A DNA stretch of 9,874 nt from Pyrinomonadaceae bacterium. GTDB taxonomy: Bacteria > Acidobacteriota > Blastocatellia > Pyrinomonadales > Pyrinomonadaceae. The notes under the pieces were generated by a model. It made no database searches. It worked only from the letters and a program-made list of their open reading frames with translations, and was not told where the DNA came from. This document shows positions 1 to 9,698 of this stretch, piece by piece (position 1 is the stretch's first letter; each line of letters opens with the position of its first letter). The DNA is taken from assembly GCA_026786155.1 (NCBI GenBank), contig JAJAYR010000539.1, forward strand, positions 1 to 9,874, given 5' to 3'. The position numbers and the translations under genes were made by a program.

Positions 1-2025
<2,025 letters not shown>

Positions 2026-2037
2026 ATCATAGAAAAG

Positions 2038-2089
2038 TTAAAAAGGAAAGCGCGATTCAATTTAAATTGAATCGCGCTTTCCTTTTTAA
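2038..2089. terminator. Bidirectional terminator: 52-bp perfect palindrome between convergent genes
   Basis: Bases 2038-2063 are the exact reverse complement of 2064-2089 with no spacer, centred on TTTAAA. On each strand the GC-rich part of the stem (GGAAAGCGCG and its complement) is followed by a run of five T. It begins 12 bases after the phoH stop, with the end of the opposite-strand kelch gene on the other side. A shared Rho-independent terminator for both genes is the natural reading. Confidence 0.85.
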
Positions 2090-2103
2090 GTTGAAATTCA
2101 ACT
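2089..2103. repeat. Short 15-nt palindrome in the convergent spacer
   Basis: The sequence AGTTGAAATTCAACT has two 7-base arms around a single central A. It directly abuts the 52-bp palindrome. It could be a protein-binding site or simply a by-product of hairpin-rich spacer sequence; no function is assigned. Confidence 0.45.
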
Positions 2104-2108
2104 CGATG

Positions 2109-2142
2109 CCGCCGTCGCTGAAATTGCTTTCAGCGACGGCGG
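2109..2142 (-). terminator. Stem-loop just downstream of the kelch gene stop
   Basis: Perfect 15-bp arms at 2109-2123 and 2128-2142 enclose a 4-base loop (TTGC on the + strand). The stem is GC-rich, and on the minus strand it begins 15 bases past the kelch stop codon. It is not followed by a T run, so it may be an RNA 3'-end stabilising hairpin or a first-stage pause site upstream of the 52-bp terminator rather than a full intrinsic terminator. Confidence 0.55.
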
Positions 2143-2157
2143 GCAAATGATAATTGA

Positions 2158-5106
2158 TTACGGCAGCGTCGGATACTGCGCCGCCCGCGCCGTCGGAACG
2201 TCTGAAGACCCGCCGAAGATGCGGTGAACTTCCGCTCCGTTGACCGTTGACCGATACGCGAACAACCCCGTCGCCGGTCGCCAGATTGACAAGTCCGCGC
2301 TGATGTCCGTATCGTAATTGCCGACCGTGACGATGTCGCCCGCTTGTCCGAACTGGGTTCCGTTCACCAAAATATTGTTGGTCAAGCCGATGACATACCA
2401 GCGCAGCAAACCGCCCTGCGTATCCACCACGCCGACATCACTTCTGCCGTCGCCGTTGTAGTCGCTGATTGCCATCGCCATATCGTCGCGTCCCCAGCGG
2501 ACACTCGTCGCCCCGCCGCCGGAGAATCTGATGAAGAACTGCGTCGCGCCCGCCGAAGGATCGTTGGTCGTGCGCCGGACGGCAAGGTCGAGTTTGCAGT
2601 CATTGTCGAAATCGCCCAATGCCGGAATGTCCGATGCCGCGCCGCCCCATTGCACTGCCGTCATCGAATTATCCACCGTGTTCAACAGATACCAGATGCC
2701 GGTCGAAGGACGATACACTGCCACTTCCGCCCGTCTGTCGGTTGTTCCGCCGACGTAATCGCCCGCCACCGGAATATCGGAAGCCGCGCCCCACGCCCGG
2801 AATTGAATCGTGTTATCGCTGCTTCTAATCCAATACCACGCGCCGCCGCGAAAGATGCCGATGTCGGTTCTGCCGTCGCCGTCATAATCCGCCGGCTGAA
2901 GTTTATCGCCTAATGTCCCAAAAGCCGTGCTGGAAAAACCGCTCGTGCCGCCGTTCGGCTGGACATACCAAAAGCCATTTGACGGACGGAAGACAGCGTA
3001 ATCGGTCAACCCGTCGCCGTTGAAATCCGAACGCCGCTGAATCTGACACGCACTCGGGGTCACACAAGTCTGGCAAACTCGTCCGCCGAGAACCTGCACG
3101 TCGTCCACCCACGCGCCCGTTCCGGCGACTGAACTGTCCGAGCCGACCAGCCATCTGAACTGCACGTTTTGTCCGTTCAAGGTCGCCGGTAAATTTACCG
3201 CTGTGTCAATATAGCCGCCGACCGAAGTCCCCGTCCACGCCATTCTGCCCGCAATCGGATTCATAAAGGCAGTTGAAATAGTGCCGCTATAACCGCCGGA
3301 GACGAAAGTTCCGCCGCCGGTGATAACATCCGTCCAGGTCGTGCCGCCGTTGGTCGAGTATTCCAGAACCATTCCGTCAAACCCGCTTTCCAGAATAAAT
3401 CTATTCTTGAATGTAATCTGGGCATCGGCACTGGTAATCGCCACCGCCGGAGACACGAGAGCCGCCGCGTTGACGGTCGCCGGATCGTTGGCGAACGCCG
3501 CGTTCGGAGGCGAATTCGGAGTGGTCGTCGTCGTTACCCAATTAATCGCCGTGCCGGAAACTTGGACATTCGTCCAGCCGGTCGGCAGAGCCGGAGCGGT
3601 TACGCCGTCAAAATTTTGCGTTAATGAAACGGTTCTGACACCGGTCGTGTATGTTCTGGTAACAGTACCGTAACTGGTCGCGCCGTCCGTTAAAGTGAAT
3701 GTCAAAGTTACCGTGCCGCCGCAGGCTACGGTCGGGCTGACGGTAAATGTAAAGTTGCGCGAAACCGCCGCGCCGCCCGGAGCAATTACGCCATAAGATT
3801 GCGTTACCGCGCTGACCACGCCGCCGGTCGCCGCCAGCGTCGCCGACAGATTGACAGTCGCCGTGTCGCCCGTATTGGTCAACGGCAGGCTGACGGTTAA
3901 AGTTTCGCCCGGATCGGGTGCGCCGTTCGGCGTTCCGCAGCTTTCACCGCTTAAAGTTGCTGTTCCCGCGTTGATCACCGCGACACCGCTAACGCAGGTC
4001 AATTTTTGGTTATCGTTCGTTCCGGCAAAACCGCCCGCTGGTCCGCGACCGCCGATAACGTAAAAACTGTCGCCCAAAACCGCGCCGGTCATTCTCGAAC
4101 GCGGTTGTAATAAATTAGGCAAAGTTCCCCAGGTGTTGGCAGTCGGATCCCATCGGACGACCGTCGTTACTCCTACCGTGCCGACGACTCCGCCAGCCAC
4201 TACCCAGCCGCTGCCGAGTCCGTAACCGACTTGCGACGAAGCCGCGCCCCAGCGTCCGGCTGGCAAATCGGCAATCACCGCGTCATCCCAGGTATTGGTC
4301 GCCGGGTCGTAACGATAAGTTTTCGCCGAAGGTGTCGAACCGGCAACCGTGCTTAAACCGCCGCCGCCGTAAATAAAGTTTCCGCGTCTGAATGAACTGA
4401 CAAAACTCAGGCTCGACGGATAGACCGCACCGGCAGTCCAGGTGTTGGAAGCGATGTCATATATTTCGAGCGCGTTGGTCGAACCGGCTGTCCCGGCAGT
4501 GCCGCCGAACTTGTAGATTTTTCCGTTGAGAAAAACCGCGGCGTGATTCCAGGACGCGACCGTCATCGGAGCCAGCGTCGTATAAGTATTCGCTGCCGGA
4601 TTGTAACGATACAATGTATTGACACTCAATCCGGCGGCATCCGACCCGCCCATAATATAAACCGAAGTGCCGTCGTTGACCGCCTGGGCATATTCCAGAG
4701 CGACCGGCAAAGGCGCAATCGGTGTCCAGACCGTGCCGTCGAATCTGTGGGAATCGGCAACAATCGTGGTGCTGACACCGCCGAAACTATATAAAGTGTT
4801 TCCTATAACGGTGGTCGGCTGGTCGAGAATGCCGCGCGGATAAACCGTGGCGGCAATCCAGGAACAGGAACTGCCGTCAGGCGCGTTCAGAGTATTTTCG
4901 ACAGGAACGTCAGAGGCTTGCGCTTCTTCTGTGATTCCCGCTTGCTGCGCTTCCGCTAAACTGGCGGTGCTTGGCACTTCGACGGGTTTCTGTTCCTGCG
5001 CGTCCGTCGAGACAAGCGGACGAAACATCAGCGACATCGCTAACACTGCTAAAACGCAGAAAGCCAATGCCGTCATTAAAGTTGGTAATTTTTTGTATTG
5101 TCGCAT
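2158..5106 (-). CDS. Secreted multidomain protein: kelch propeller plus FG-GAP/VCBS repeats
   Basis: This 982-residue exported protein has no recognised enzymatic motif. Residues 1-36 resemble a Sec signal peptide: basic MRQYKK, a hydrophobic stretch at about 11-28, and a possible cleavage near TDA-QEQ. A low-complexity Ala/Glu/Gln linker follows. Residues about 83-354 hold kelch-type repeats with GG doublets and Y/W-containing strands (YIMGG, YKFGG, VVAGG, YVIGG; NPAANTY, DPATNTW, DPTANTW). About 375-490 is a beta-sandwich-like region containing PDPGETLTVSLPLTNTGD. About 495-675 resembles a jelly-roll/'choice-of-anchor' domain (FDGVTAPALPTGW to GAWVDDVQVL), followed by a Cys cluster C678/C681/C687. 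About 690-982 has six FG-GAP/VCBS-type repeats of about 48 residues. The strand is opposite to every neighbour, and the gene lies between phoH and ybeY. A strong ribosome site supports the ATG at 5106. A cell-surface or extracellular binding role is inferred from architecture only; ligand unknown. Confidence 0.9.
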   Translation of the reverse strand: MRQYKKLPTLMTALAFCVLAVLAMSLMFRPLVSTDAQEQKPVEVPSTASLAEAQQAGITEEAQASDVPVENTLNAPDGSSCSWIAATVYPRGILDQPTTVIGNTLYSFGGVSTTIVADSHRFDGTVWTPIAPLPVALEYAQAVNDGTSVYIMGGSDAAGLSVNTLYRYNPAANTYTTLAPMTVASWNHAAVFLNGKIYKFGGTAGTAGSTNALEIYDIASNTWTAGAVYPSSLSFVSSFRRGNFIYGGGGLSTVAGSTPSAKTYRYDPATNTWDDAVIADLPAGRWGAASSQVGYGLGSGWVVAGGVVGTVGVTTVVRWDPTANTWGTLPNLLQPRSRMTGAVLGDSFYVIGGRGPAGGFAGTNDNQKLTCVSGVAVINAGTATLSGESCGTPNGAPDPGETLTVSLPLTNTGDTATVNLSATLAATGGVVSAVTQSYGVIAPGGAAVSRNFTFTVSPTVACGGTVTLTFTLTDGATSYGTVTRTYTTGVRTVSLTQNFDGVTAPALPTGWTNVQVSGTAINWVTTTTTPNSPPNAAFANDPATVNAAALVSPAVAITSADAQITFKNRFILESGFDGMVLEYSTNGGTTWTDVITGGGTFVSGGYSGTISTAFMNPIAGRMAWTGTSVGGYIDTAVNLPATLNGQNVQFRWLVGSDSSVAGTGAWVDDVQVLGGRVCQTCVTPSACQIQRRSDFNGDGLTDYAVFRPSNGFWYVQPNGGTSGFSSTAFGTLGDKLQPADYDGDGRTDIGIFRGGAWYWIRSSDNTIQFRAWGAASDIPVAGDYVGGTTDRRAEVAVYRPSTGIWYLLNTVDNSMTAVQWGGAASDIPALGDFDNDCKLDLAVRRTTNDPSAGATQFFIRFSGGGATSVRWGRDDMAMAISDYNGDGRSDVGVVDTQGGLLRWYVIGLTNNILVNGTQFGQAGDIVTVGNYDTDISADLSIWRPATGLFAYRSTVNGAEVHRIFGGSSDVPTARAAQYPTLP

Positions 5107-5116
5107 TTTTGGGATT

Positions 5117-5122
5117 CTCCTT
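5117..5122 (-). promoter_or_regulatory. Ribosome binding site of the kelch/FG-GAP gene
   Basis: On the minus strand, AAGGAG lies 10 bases upstream of the ATG at 5106-5104. It is the best Shine-Dalgarno match in the window and fixes the start so that the whole signal peptide is included. ybeY, zwf and pgl lack comparable sites. Confidence 0.8.
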
Positions 5123-5394
5123 AAGAAATTTAGTGAAACTGATGCAAATTAAAAAACCGTTGGCAAAAAGTTTGATAAATAAAGCAAATCATTGGTCTTT
5201 CTCGCTTGAGGAATTGACCGACAACCACTTAAATCGTCCGTCAAAATAACGAAACTTCAATTTTTTTAATTCACAAAAACTTCGGGTTAGATATGTAATA
5301 CCATTGTTCATAAAGAACAAAAGTTTAACAATCCGGCTTACGGGAAGCAGCACATCTCAACAATCGCTTGTTTTCAAAATGTATCAAACCGGAC

Positions 5395-5435
5395 AATTAC
5401 AGCGACATTTTAAAAGGCAAGACGCGGCTGTAATT
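5395..5435. repeat. 9-bp inverted repeat in the ybeY upstream region
   Basis: The arms AATTACAGC (5395-5403) and GCTGTAATT (5427-5435) match perfectly and are separated by 23 bases, which include TTTTAAAA. The centre-to-centre distance of 32 bp (about three helical turns) would suit a looping or dimeric regulator. It lies roughly 150 bp upstream of ybeY. Function unknown; chance occurrence in AT-rich DNA is possible. Confidence 0.35.
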
Positions 5436-5527
5436 TTATTTCGATAATGCTGTCAAGAATAAATAAATAACTGAAATAAAGCAAGAGGAAATTGGCTTAT
5501 TCAAAACGTCGAAGGCAAAATCGTCAA

Positions 5528-5556
5528 TTGAAAATCAGCCGCGAAACTTTTAAATT
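5528..5556 (+). promoter_or_regulatory. Candidate sigma70-type promoter for ybeY-zwf-pgl
   Basis: TTGAAA (5528-5533; 5 of 6 to TTGACA) is separated by exactly 17 bases from TAAATT (5551-5556; 4 of 6 to TATAAT). Transcription would start near 5563 and leave a 5' leader of about 24 bases before the ybeY ATG. Spacing and position are good, but AT-rich DNA makes such matches common. Confidence 0.4.
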
Positions 5557-5586
5557 ATTTATTTTTACGTTAGCTTAGATAAAGTA

Positions 5587-6006
5587 ATGATTGAAATCGT
5601 CAACCGTCAGCGGAAAACTCGAATCAATGTTCAGGACTGGCACGAATTTACTATTCGCGCCGCCCGCGAAATTGCCGACGGCAAATCGCTGACCGTCGCT
5701 TTTGTTTCCGACCGAAAAATGCGCGAACTCAACAAAAATTTTCGCGGGCAAGATGCGACCACCGATGTTTTATCTTTTAATTTCGAGCCGGACGAGTTCG
5801 ATGACGATGAAAATAATTTGGGCGACATCGTAATTTCCGTCGAACAAGCCGCGCAACAGGCGGGCGAAAATAATCTCGATTTCGAATCCGAATTCAAACA
5901 ACTGATTCTGCACGGAATTCTGCACCTCTGCGGCTTCGACCACGAAACCGACGCGGGCGAAATGAACACGCGTGAACTCGAACTGCGGGAAAATTTGAAG
6001 ATTTAG
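5587..6006 (+). CDS. ybeY: Endoribonuclease YbeY (16S rRNA maturation / ribosome quality control)
   Basis: This 139-residue protein is slightly shorter than the usual ~150. The YbeY zinc site is intact: HGILHLCGFDH at 109-119 gives the three metal-ligand histidines H109, H113 and H119. The conserved upstream segment NFRGQDATTDVLSF (51-64) supplies the family's conserved Arg (R53), and the GDIVIS stretch (79-84) is present. YbeY is a cytoplasmic single-strand endoribonuclease family required for 16S rRNA 3'-end processing and, with RNase R, turnover of defective 70S ribosomes in E. coli. The N-terminus MIEIVNRQRK matches the family, so the ATG at 5587 is credible although no clear Shine-Dalgarno precedes it. 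It is commonly linked to phoH (ybeZ); here that neighbour is separated by the opposite-strand kelch gene. It may be co-transcribed with zwf 104 bp downstream. Confidence 0.95.
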   Translation: MIEIVNRQRKTRINVQDWHEFTIRAAREIADGKSLTVAFVSDRKMRELNKNFRGQDATTDVLSFNFEPDEFDDDENNLGDIVISVEQAAQQAGENNLDFESEFKQLILHGILHLCGFDHETDAGEMNTRELELRENLKI

Positions 6007-6046
6007 CCACCGGGAATAAAGAAAGAGAAAAAAGAAAATAATAAAT

Positions 6047-6075
6047 CTCTCTGTGAACTCGGTGTTCTCTGTGGC
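6047..6075. repeat. 'CTCTGTG' dispersed-type repeat in the ybeY-zwf spacer
   Basis: Two copies of TCTCTGTG (6048-6055 and 6066-6073) lie 18 bp apart, separated by AACTCGGTGT. Read on the minus strand this gives the CACAGAG...CACAGAG pattern that recurs in intergenic DNA of many unrelated bacterial genomes and yields spurious 'HREHRVHRE' translations. The surrounding spacer (6007-6110) is purine-rich and has no gene. Dispersal in this genome cannot be checked from one copy. Confidence 0.5.
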
Positions 6076-6110
6076 AAAATAAAAGTGAAAAAAATCGAAG
6101 CAATAATAAA

Positions 6111-7619
6111 ATGAGCGAAATCCATAAACAAGCCGACGCTTGCACGATGATAATTTTCGGCGCGACCGGCGATTTGACCAAACGCAAACTTTTTCCCGCG
6201 CTTTATAATTTGGCGAAGCAGGGATTTTTGCCCGATTCGTTCGCCGTCGTCGGTGTCGGACGGCAGGAATTTACGAGCGAAGAATTCCAGCGGAAAATCG
6301 AAGCCGACTTGACCCAATTTATCGGCAAAGACGTTGATAAAGATTTAATCAAATGGTTTGTCGCGCGGACGCATTACACCGGCGGCGATTTCGCCGACAA
6401 AAAAACCTTCAAAAATCTGCAAAAACTGCTGAAAGATTTGGATAAACAGTTTGATATTCCCGAAAATTATTTCTTTTATCTCGCCACGCCGCCGAGCCTT
6501 TTCGCGCCGGTAACCGAACAGGCTTGCGAAAGCGGTTTGGGCGACGAAAAAGACGGCTGGCGCAGATTTATTTACGAAAAACCGTTCGGACACGATTTGG
6601 AGTCGGCGAAAAACCTCAATTACGAACTCGCCGGACTCGTCAAAGAAACGCAGATTTACCGCATTGACCATTATCTCGGCAAAGAAACCGTCCAGAACAT
6701 TTTAGTTTTCCGTTTCGGCAATTCGATTTTCGAGCCGATTTGGAATCGAAATTACATTGACCACGTGCAAATCACCGTCGCCGAAAAACTCGGAGTCGAA
6801 CAGCGCGGCGGCTATTACGACACGGCGGGCGCGTTGCGCGATATGATTCCGAACCATATTTTCCAACTCGTTACGCTGACCGCGATGGAGCCGCCGGTTT
6901 CGTTTGAAGCCGATGCCGTCCGCGACGAACAGGCGAAAATTCTGCACGCGATTCAGCCGTTCACGCCCGAAGACGTGCTGCACAACGCCGTCCGCGGGCA
7001 ATACGGCGAAGGCGTGATTACCGACAAAAAACTTCCCGCTTACCGCACCGAAGAAAACGTGCCGCCCGCGTCGAACACCGAAACCTTCGCCGCCTTAAAA
7101 CTTTCGATTGACAATTGGCGGTGGGCAAACGTGCCGTTTTACGTTCGCACCGGCAAGCGGATGGCGGGCAAACAGTCGGAAATTATCATTCAATTCAAAA
7201 AAGCTCCGTTTATGCTGTTCCGCGATACGACGATTGAAAAATTGACGACCAACCGCATCGTCGTTCACATTCAGCCGGACGAAGGCATCACTTTGCACTT
7301 CGGCGCGAAAATTCCCGGTCCGATTGTTGATATGGGCGCGGTTGATATGGATTTTAATTATCTCGACCATTTCGGCGAAACGATTTCGACCGGCTACGAA
7401 CGACTGCTTTTCGATTGTATGACGGGCGATGCGACGCTTTTTCAACGCGCCGATATGGTCGAAGCGAGTTGGCAAATCGTCTCGCCGATTCTCGACGTTT
7501 GGAAGGCGATTCCGGCGCGGAATTTTCCGAATTACGAATCCGGCAACTGGGGACCGGACGAATCGGACGCGCTTTTGCGAAACGACGGGCGCAAATGGAA
7601 AAATTCGACTGATAAATGA
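6111..7619 (+). CDS. zwf: Glucose-6-phosphate 1-dehydrogenase
   Basis: The protein is 502 residues, normal for the family. It oxidises glucose-6-phosphate to 6-phosphogluconolactone with NAD(P)+, the first step of the oxidative pentose phosphate pathway in the cytoplasm. The N-terminal Rossmann motif IIFGATGDLTKRKL (14-27) carries GxxGDL, EKPFG is at 156-160, and the substrate signature RIDHYLGKE is at 184-192 with H187. The second active-site histidine is in DMIPNH (H249), and GYYDTAGALRDM precedes it. The C-terminal half has the expected VPFYVRTGKRM segment (341-351). The ATG at 6111 places the Rossmann motif at the usual distance from the N-terminus, although no clear ribosome site is visible. 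The TGA overlaps the pgl start in ATGA, pointing to translational coupling. No gnd gene is in the window, so the pathway is completed elsewhere. Cofactor preference cannot be read safely from this sequence. Confidence 0.97.
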   Translation: MSEIHKQADACTMIIFGATGDLTKRKLFPALYNLAKQGFLPDSFAVVGVGRQEFTSEEFQRKIEADLTQFIGKDVDKDLIKWFVARTHYTGGDFADKKTFKNLQKLLKDLDKQFDIPENYFFYLATPPSLFAPVTEQACESGLGDEKDGWRRFIYEKPFGHDLESAKNLNYELAGLVKETQIYRIDHYLGKETVQNILVFRFGNSIFEPIWNRNYIDHVQITVAEKLGVEQRGGYYDTAGALRDMIPNHIFQLVTLTAMEPPVSFEADAVRDEQAKILHAIQPFTPEDVLHNAVRGQYGEGVITDKKLPAYRTEENVPPASNTETFAALKLSIDNWRWANVPFYVRTGKRMAGKQSEIIIQFKKAPFMLFRDTTIEKLTTNRIVVHIQPDEGITLHFGAKIPGPIVDMGAVDMDFNYLDHFGETISTGYERLLFDCMTGDATLFQRADMVEASWQIVSPILDVWKAIPARNFPNYESGNWGPDESDALLRNDGRKWKNSTDK

Positions 7620-8341
7620 TGCTTAAAATTTTTTCAAATTTTGAAGAATTAAATTTATTCGCCGCCGAAAAATTTGTCGCGCTGGCGAAGGAAGCCATCA
7701 AAAAGCGCAAAAAATTTACCGTCGCGCTTTCCGGCGGTTCGACCCCGAAGGCACTTTACGCGCTGCTGGCAAGCGAAAAATTCCGCCGCGAAATTGATTG
7801 GACGCGAGTTTTTTTCTTTTTCGGCGACGAGCGCAACGTGCTGCCCGACAAAGACGAAAGCAATTTTCTGATGGCGAACGAAACTTTATTTCAGCCTTTG
7901 AAAATTGCCGAAGATAAAATTTACCGCTGGCAAACCGAAATCGAACCGCCCGAACACATCGCCGAAGATTACGCCGAAAACATTGAAAATTTCTTTCAAG
8001 GCTTTCCCGAATTCGATTTAATTTTGCTCGGAATGGGCGACGACGGACACACGGCTTCGCTTTTCCCGCACACCGCAGCCCTGCACGAAACAAAGCGAAT
8101 CGCCTGCGCCAACTACGTCGAAAAACTTAATACGACGCGCCTGACTTTGACTTTTCCGGTTATCAACAATGCCCGCAGCGCGATGTTTCTGGTCAAAGGC
8201 GCGGACAAAAGCGGCATTTTGCGAGAAGTTTTGGAAGGCGATTTCCAGCCCGAAGAATTCCCTTCGCAAGCCGTCAAATTAACCGGCGGCGAGCTGTTCT
8301 GGCTGGCTGACGAACAAGCCGCCGCGCTGTTAGCCCGCTGA
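7616..8341 (+). CDS. pgl: 6-phosphogluconolactonase (DevB/SOL type)
   Basis: The protein is 241 residues, typical for the family. It hydrolyses the lactone made by Zwf to 6-phosphogluconate. Diagnostic motifs in order are VALSGGSTPKALYALL (36-51), FFFGDERNVLPDKDESNF (67-84), LILLGMGDDGHTASLFPHT (135-153, the catalytic-region GxGxDGHTASLFP signature), and the C-terminal RLTLTFPVINNARSAMFLVKG (175-195). The start ATG at 7616 overlaps the zwf stop by four bases (ATGA), so translation is probably coupled to zwf. An adjacent second ATG at 7619 would shorten the protein by one residue and cannot be excluded. No separate ribosome site is needed or obvious. The next gene begins 46 bp downstream, so a longer operon is plausible. 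Confidence 0.96.
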   Translation: MMLKIFSNFEELNLFAAEKFVALAKEAIKKRKKFTVALSGGSTPKALYALLASEKFRREIDWTRVFFFFGDERNVLPDKDESNFLMANETLFQPLKIAEDKIYRWQTEIEPPEHIAEDYAENIENFFQGFPEFDLILLGMGDDGHTASLFPHTAALHETKRIACANYVEKLNTTRLTLTFPVINNARSAMFLVKGADKSGILREVLEGDFQPEEFPSQAVKLTGGELFWLADEQAAALLAR

Positions 8342-8387
8342 ATGTTATTTACTATTTGCTCATAACCCTTTACCATTAAGAGAAATT

Positions 8388-9698
8388 ATGGAGTATGAGA
8401 TAGCCGTTGCTTCGATTATGCTGCTCGCAATCGTTTTCTTGGCGACGGTTGATATGGCTTTTTCGCAATTGAGTGACGTTTCACTGCGCCGCTTTACGAG
8501 CGATACGATTGAAGACGCGCGGGTGAATACGCCGTTTCTGCGCGAGATTTTAAGCGACCGACCACGCTTTCGGTTCGCGCTGTCGGCGACCATTCAAGTG
8601 CTGCTGATAATTTTTTCCGTTCTGGTGGCACTGATTGTTTATAATTTCTATCAAACCAGACAGGAACTTTTGATTATTTCTCTGATTATCGCGCTGTTCT
8701 TTTCCGGCATTTTTCGCCAATTACTGCCGCGCTTCCTAACCTGGCGCAACCCTGAAAACACACTGCTTTTTCTGCTTCGTTTCGTGCGTCCGTTTTACCG
8801 GTTAATGAGTGTATTCGCCGACCCGTTCGAGTATTTTCTCCGCGACAAAGAGAAAAGCAAACTCGAAACGACGATTTTTCCGAACCAGCCGACTTCCGAC
8901 GAAGAAAAGGAAGATAATGCGGAAGACAAGCAGGCACTCATCGAAATGGGCGAAGCAGAGGGCATTCTCGAAGAGAAAGACCGCGAACTGCTGGAAACGA
9001 TGTTCGAGTTCAGCGAAACGAAAGCGGGCGAAATTATGACCCCGCGCACGGAAATTATCGCCGTTTCGATTGACGCGACGGTCAAGTTTGTCCGCGATTT
9101 GATTATCGAAGAAAAAGTTTCGCGGCTGCCGGTTTATCGTGAATCAATTGACAATATCGAAGGCGTGATTTACGTCCGCGACCTGCTCAGCATCTGGTCG
9201 GAAGACAGCAAAATGGAAACCATCGAACAAATTCTGCGTCCGGCATTTTTCATTCCCGAAACCAAATCCGCCGCCGAACCTTTAAAGAATATGCAGCTTA
9301 ACCGCGTGCAGATTGCGATTGTCGTGGACGAATACGGCGGCGTGGCGGGATTGGTAACGGTCGAAGATATTGTCGAAGAAATCGTCGGCGAAATCGAAGA
9401 CGAAGACGAAAAAGAAGAAATCATCGAAATTATCGAAGGCGCGGACAAAAGTTTCTACGACGTTTTAGGTTCGACGGAAATCGGCAAAATCGAGCGCATT
9501 TTCGGAATGGAAATCGAAGACGACGATTTTACGACCATCGCCGGATTAGTTACGAGCGAAGCCGGCTACGTCCCGAAAATCGGCGAGAAACTAACGATTC
9601 GCGGGCTTGAGGTCGAAATTCTGCAAGCTGGAGAAAAAAGAATAACGCTGTTAAGATTGCGATTGCCGACCGATGATTTGTCAGAACCGCCTGCGTAA
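8388..9698 (+). CDS. corC: CorC/YbeX-type CNNM-CBS transport-associated membrane protein
   Basis: The protein is 436 residues. The N-terminal DUF21/CNNM membrane region has hydrophobic segments at about 5-25, 63-86 and 93-115, with a weaker one near 125-140. An acidic linker (about 168-200) leads to a paired CBS domain: CBS1 about 213-270 (IMTPRTEIIAVSIDATV, VSRLPVYRE, IEGVIYVRDLL) and CBS2 about 282-340 (RVQIAIVVDEYGGVAGLVTVEDIVEEIVGE, shown in parts). A highly Glu/Asp-rich bridge (335-350) precedes the C-terminal CorC/HlyC domain (about 356-426, FTTIAGLVTSEAGYVPKIGE). Family members are inner-membrane proteins tied to Mg2+/Co2+ homeostasis, with CBS domains sensing nucleotides; the transported ion is not proven here. 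This is the longer, membrane-anchored form, unlike soluble E. coli CorC (YbeX). The start is supported by a weak AAGAGA (8378-8383). Linkage with phoH and ybeY matches the ybeZYX cluster. Confidence 0.93.
   Translation: MEYEIAVASIMLLAIVFLATVDMAFSQLSDVSLRRFTSDTIEDARVNTPFLREILSDRPRFRFALSATIQVLLIIFSVLVALIVYNFYQTRQELLIISLIIALFFSGIFRQLLPRFLTWRNPENTLLFLLRFVRPFYRLMSVFADPFEYFLRDKEKSKLETTIFPNQPTSDEEKEDNAEDKQALIEMGEAEGILEEKDRELLETMFEFSETKAGEIMTPRTEIIAVSIDATVKFVRDLIIEEKVSRLPVYRESIDNIEGVIYVRDLLSIWSEDSKMETIEQILRPAFFIPETKSAAEPLKNMQLNRVQIAIVVDEYGGVAGLVTVEDIVEEIVGEIEDEDEKEEIIEIIEGADKSFYDVLGSTEIGKIERIFGMEIEDDDFTTIAGLVTSEAGYVPKIGEKLTIRGLEVEILQAGEKRITLLRLRLPTDDLSEPPA

Larger units (their letters stand above)
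5107..5586. other. Divergent AT-rich intergenic region between the kelch gene and ybeY
   Basis: This 480-bp stretch contains no supportable gene. The kelch ribosome site is at its left end and a candidate ybeY promoter at its right end. Two small inverted repeats lie inside: TTGTTC/GAACAA at 5304-5309 and 5315-5320 with a 5-base gap, and AATTACAGC/GCTGTAATT at 5395-5403 and 5427-5435. I found no convincing -35/-10 pair for the kelch gene, no tRNA-like fold and no riboswitch class I can name. Short + strand open frames at its left end overlap the kelch gene's 5' end antisense and have no family resemblance. Confidence 0.7.

Noticed and set aside
4847..5249. Small + strand genes at the kelch gene 5' end
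   Set aside because: They are antisense to the signal-peptide and linker region, lack ribosome sites and show no family resemblance.
5124..5300. Promoter for the kelch gene on the minus strand
   Set aside because: Several TTG-starting -35-like hexamers exist, but none has an acceptable -10 at 16-18 bases.
6003..6317. Minus-strand frames across the ybeY-zwf spacer
   Set aside because: Their translation includes the HREHRVHRE pattern of an intergenic repeat and they lie antisense to zwf.
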